Positions 62,814-64,000 of a DNA stretch of 64,000 bases are shown here, piece by piece. Each line of letters opens with the position of its first letter. Position 1 is the stretch's first letter. Source of the DNA: Oscillibacter sp. (GTDB lineage Bacteria > Bacillota > Clostridia > Oscillospirales > Oscillospiraceae); assembly GCA_017526785.1 (NCBI GenBank), contig JAFXQV010000021.1:95913-159912 (forward strand), in the 5' to 3' direction. The translations under genes were made by a program, and so were the position numbers. The notes under the pieces are model-generated. The model saw only the letters and a program-made list of their open reading frames with translations. It searched no databases and was not told the origin of the DNA.

Positions 62814-63539
62814 ATGAACTTCGTGACGGCGGGAACCCTGCATAACTACACAAAAGCCATGTCCATGCAATTGCGCTGGAAACTCAAAGAGCGGAGCGGA
62901 AACGTGAGCGCCCACCCGGATTCCCTTGAATCCGCACAGCCGGCGGCGGGCGCGGACGACAAGTTAAAAGAAGTCATGGAAAAGGTCTACGCCGGGAAAA
63001 AACTCAGTCGCGAGGAAAAGGCCTATCTCAAGGAGAAGTCGCCCGAACTCTACGCGCAGATTGAGGCCGCCGAGCGTGAGGATAAAGCCTATGAAGCGGA
63101 GTTGAAACGATGCCGGACAAAAGAGGAAGTCCAGCGCGTCAAAACGTCGCATATGGGCGCGGCGCTTACACGCGTACACGACACCATGCACAATTCCGCC
63201 ATTCCCAAAGAAAAGAAACTGGAAATTCTGACCGTGGAGAAATACCGGAGCGGCAAACTGGAGGCACGGACGCGAAAATTTGTCCGGAGTGCCGAATATC
63301 ACCAACTCCCGACAGATATTGAAAAGGCCAGCGCCGAGCGAGAGGAACGCGAGACGGAAGAAGCGCGGCAAGACATGGCAAAGCCGGAACCGTACGCCGC
63401 GCAAAAGACCGACAACAAACCGGAATCGGAAACGGTAAAGAAAGTGCGCCGCGCAAAACGGCGCACGGGTCTGGCGGCTTACGAGGCCGCCGTAGAGGCC
63501 TTGCCGGACACCTCCCCTGAAATTGATATCGAAGCGTGA
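62814..63539 (+). CDS. Charged, mostly helical protein of unknown function
   Basis: A 241-residue protein starting at the ATG at 62814, 9 bases after AAAGGAGG. It is rich in Lys, Glu, Ala and Arg, with predicted long helices (YLKEKSPELYAQIEAAEREDKAY, AEREERETEEARQDMAK) and a basic C-terminus (KKVRRAKRRTG). It has no signal peptide, membrane helix or catalytic motif. I do not recognise it. It is the last gene before the probable rRNA operon. Confidence 0.75.
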   Translation: MNFVTAGTLHNYTKAMSMQLRWKLKERSGNVSAHPDSLESAQPAAGADDKLKEVMEKVYAGKKLSREEKAYLKEKSPELYAQIEAAEREDKAYEAELKRCRTKEEVQRVKTSHMGAALTRVHDTMHNSAIPKEKKLEILTVEKYRSGKLEARTRKFVRSAEYHQLPTDIEKASAEREERETEEARQDMAKPEPYAAQKTDNKPESETVKKVRRAKRRTGLAAYEAAVEALPDTSPEIDIEA

Positions 63540-63599
63540 CTATAATTAGGGAGAGGGCGTCTTATCCAAGCACAAGTAAAAATTTTTTGAAAAAAGGTA

Positions 63600-63628
63600 T
63601 TGACAAACGGCGTTAGGTGTGGTAACTT
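63600..63628 (+). promoter_or_regulatory. rRNA-type tandem promoter P1
   Basis: TTGACA (63600-63605), 17-base spacer starting AACGGC, TAACTT (63623-63628). An A/T tract (AAAAATTTTTTGAAAAAAGG) lies just upstream, like an UP element. Confidence 0.85.
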
Positions 63629-63724
63629 ATGCAAGCTGTCCGGGAGGGTAGCGGGAAAAGATACCAGTCCGGCGTTGGGTGTCGGAACGGCTCGAAAAAA
63701 TTTTTGAAGAAATTCAAAAAAGGC

Positions 63725-63753
63725 TTGACAAACGGCTTGTGATGTGGTATCTT
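63725..63753 (+). promoter_or_regulatory. rRNA-type tandem promoter P2
   Basis: TTGACA (63725-63730), 17 bases starting AACGGC, TATCTT (63748-63753), 125 bases after P1, with a similar A/T tract upstream. Confidence 0.88.
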
Positions 63754-63842
63754 AGATAAGCTGTCCGCGAGAACAGCGGCTGACAACAGAACACTGGCCG
63801 GACGGCCTCGAAAAAAGTTTCAAAAAAACTTGAAAAAGGGGC

Positions 63843-63871
63843 TTGACAAACGGCTGGATATCTGCTATACT
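63843..63871 (+). promoter_or_regulatory. rRNA-type tandem promoter P3
   Basis: TTGACA (63843-63848), 17 bases starting AACGGC, TATACT (63866-63871), 118 bases after P2; the best match of the three. Confidence 0.92.
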
Positions 63872-64000
63872 GACGCTTGTTCCGCAAACGCGGCGTGTAC
63901 CTTGTAAATTAAACAACGTAACGAAAAGAAAGCACCATACGAACACGGTTCTATGGAGATTTCACGAAATGTCCGAAAGGGCGGTTTCAAGAAAGAAGCA
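63872..64000 (+). other. Probable leader of a ribosomal RNA operon (continues beyond window)
   Basis: After P3 the sequence has no open frame and carries elements typical of clostridial rRNA leaders: CCTTGTAAATTAAACAACG (a boxA-like antitermination region, 63900-63918) and GGTTCTATGGAGATTTCACG, followed by GAAAGAAGCA at the edge. The 16S gene itself is not in view, so this is inferred from the promoters and leader. Confidence 0.75.

Noticed and set aside
63590-63880. Regularly spaced repeats near the right end as a CRISPR array
   Set aside because: The repeats contain -35 and -10 boxes, have long imperfectly conserved units and only three copies; tandem promoters explain them.

Overview
The window reads as a chromosomal segment of a GC-rich Firmicute, most likely an anaerobic clostridium of the Oscillospiraceae type. 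The evidence is gene content and order rather than any database match: an HrcA/CIRCE-controlled hrcA-grpE-dnaK-dnaJ operon, an Asp23-nusB-xseA-xseB-ispA cluster, ylxM-ffh-rpsP-khpA, a gcaD/prs/pth/mfd-type order, a BMP nucleoside transporter operon, a SpoIIQ-like LytM protein, many LxxC lipoproteins, and strong GGAGG ribosome sites with sigma-A promoters of 17-bp spacing. Housekeeping genes dominate; accessory material sits in short pockets.

Layout. 1-6.1 kb (minus): a MacAB-like export operon whose adaptor carries two coiled-coil hairpin modules, followed by an S-layer-homology protein cut by the left edge. 6.4-10.3 kb: SpoIIQ-like M23 protein, pncB, and a convergent HD-GYP phosphodiesterase. 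10.5-15.5 kb (plus): four-gene BMP/ABC nucleoside uptake operon and a 58-residue membrane protein. 15.5-21.7 kb: phosphosugar mutase, a GT2 glycosyltransferase coupled to an internally duplicated leucine-rich-repeat protein, a YafQ-type toxin-antitoxin pair, and enolase. 22-25.6 kb: a large GH78 rhamnosidase lipoprotein. 25.6-42.6 kb (almost all minus): tRNA-Leu, two unequal COG0523 GTPases, galM, a polar amino-acid ABC transporter, a DUF4015-like protein, rpiB, the heat-shock operon, the glycolytic set gpmI-tpiA-pgk, and trmL. 42.9-48.8 kb (plus): a short protein standing where glmU would be, prs, pth, mfd. 48.8-50.9 kb: a small accessory island (MNT-HEPN pair, three XRE regulators, a 53-residue ORF). 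51-56 kb (minus): mnmA, queH, ispA, xseB, xseA, nusB, asp23-like. 56.5-59.1 kb: esterase and repeat lipoprotein. 59.4-63.5 kb (plus): ylxM-ffh-rpsP-khpA, a metallophosphoesterase and a charged unknown protein. The window ends in three tandem promoters and a leader that look like the start of a ribosomal RNA operon lying just beyond the right edge.

How the parts connect. pgk, tpiA, eno, galM, rpiB, the phosphosugar mutase and the rhamnosidase serve sugar use. The most surprising single observation is that the phosphoglycerate mutase homologue in the glycolytic cluster keeps its fold and nucleophile serine but has lost several metal and substrate ligands. Other points of interest are the COG0523 protein that lacks its metal motif and carries a DUF1980-like tail, the apparent GlmU relic before prs, the four-half-site operator before the tandem XRE genes, and the recent 138-bp duplication in the leucine-rich-repeat gene.
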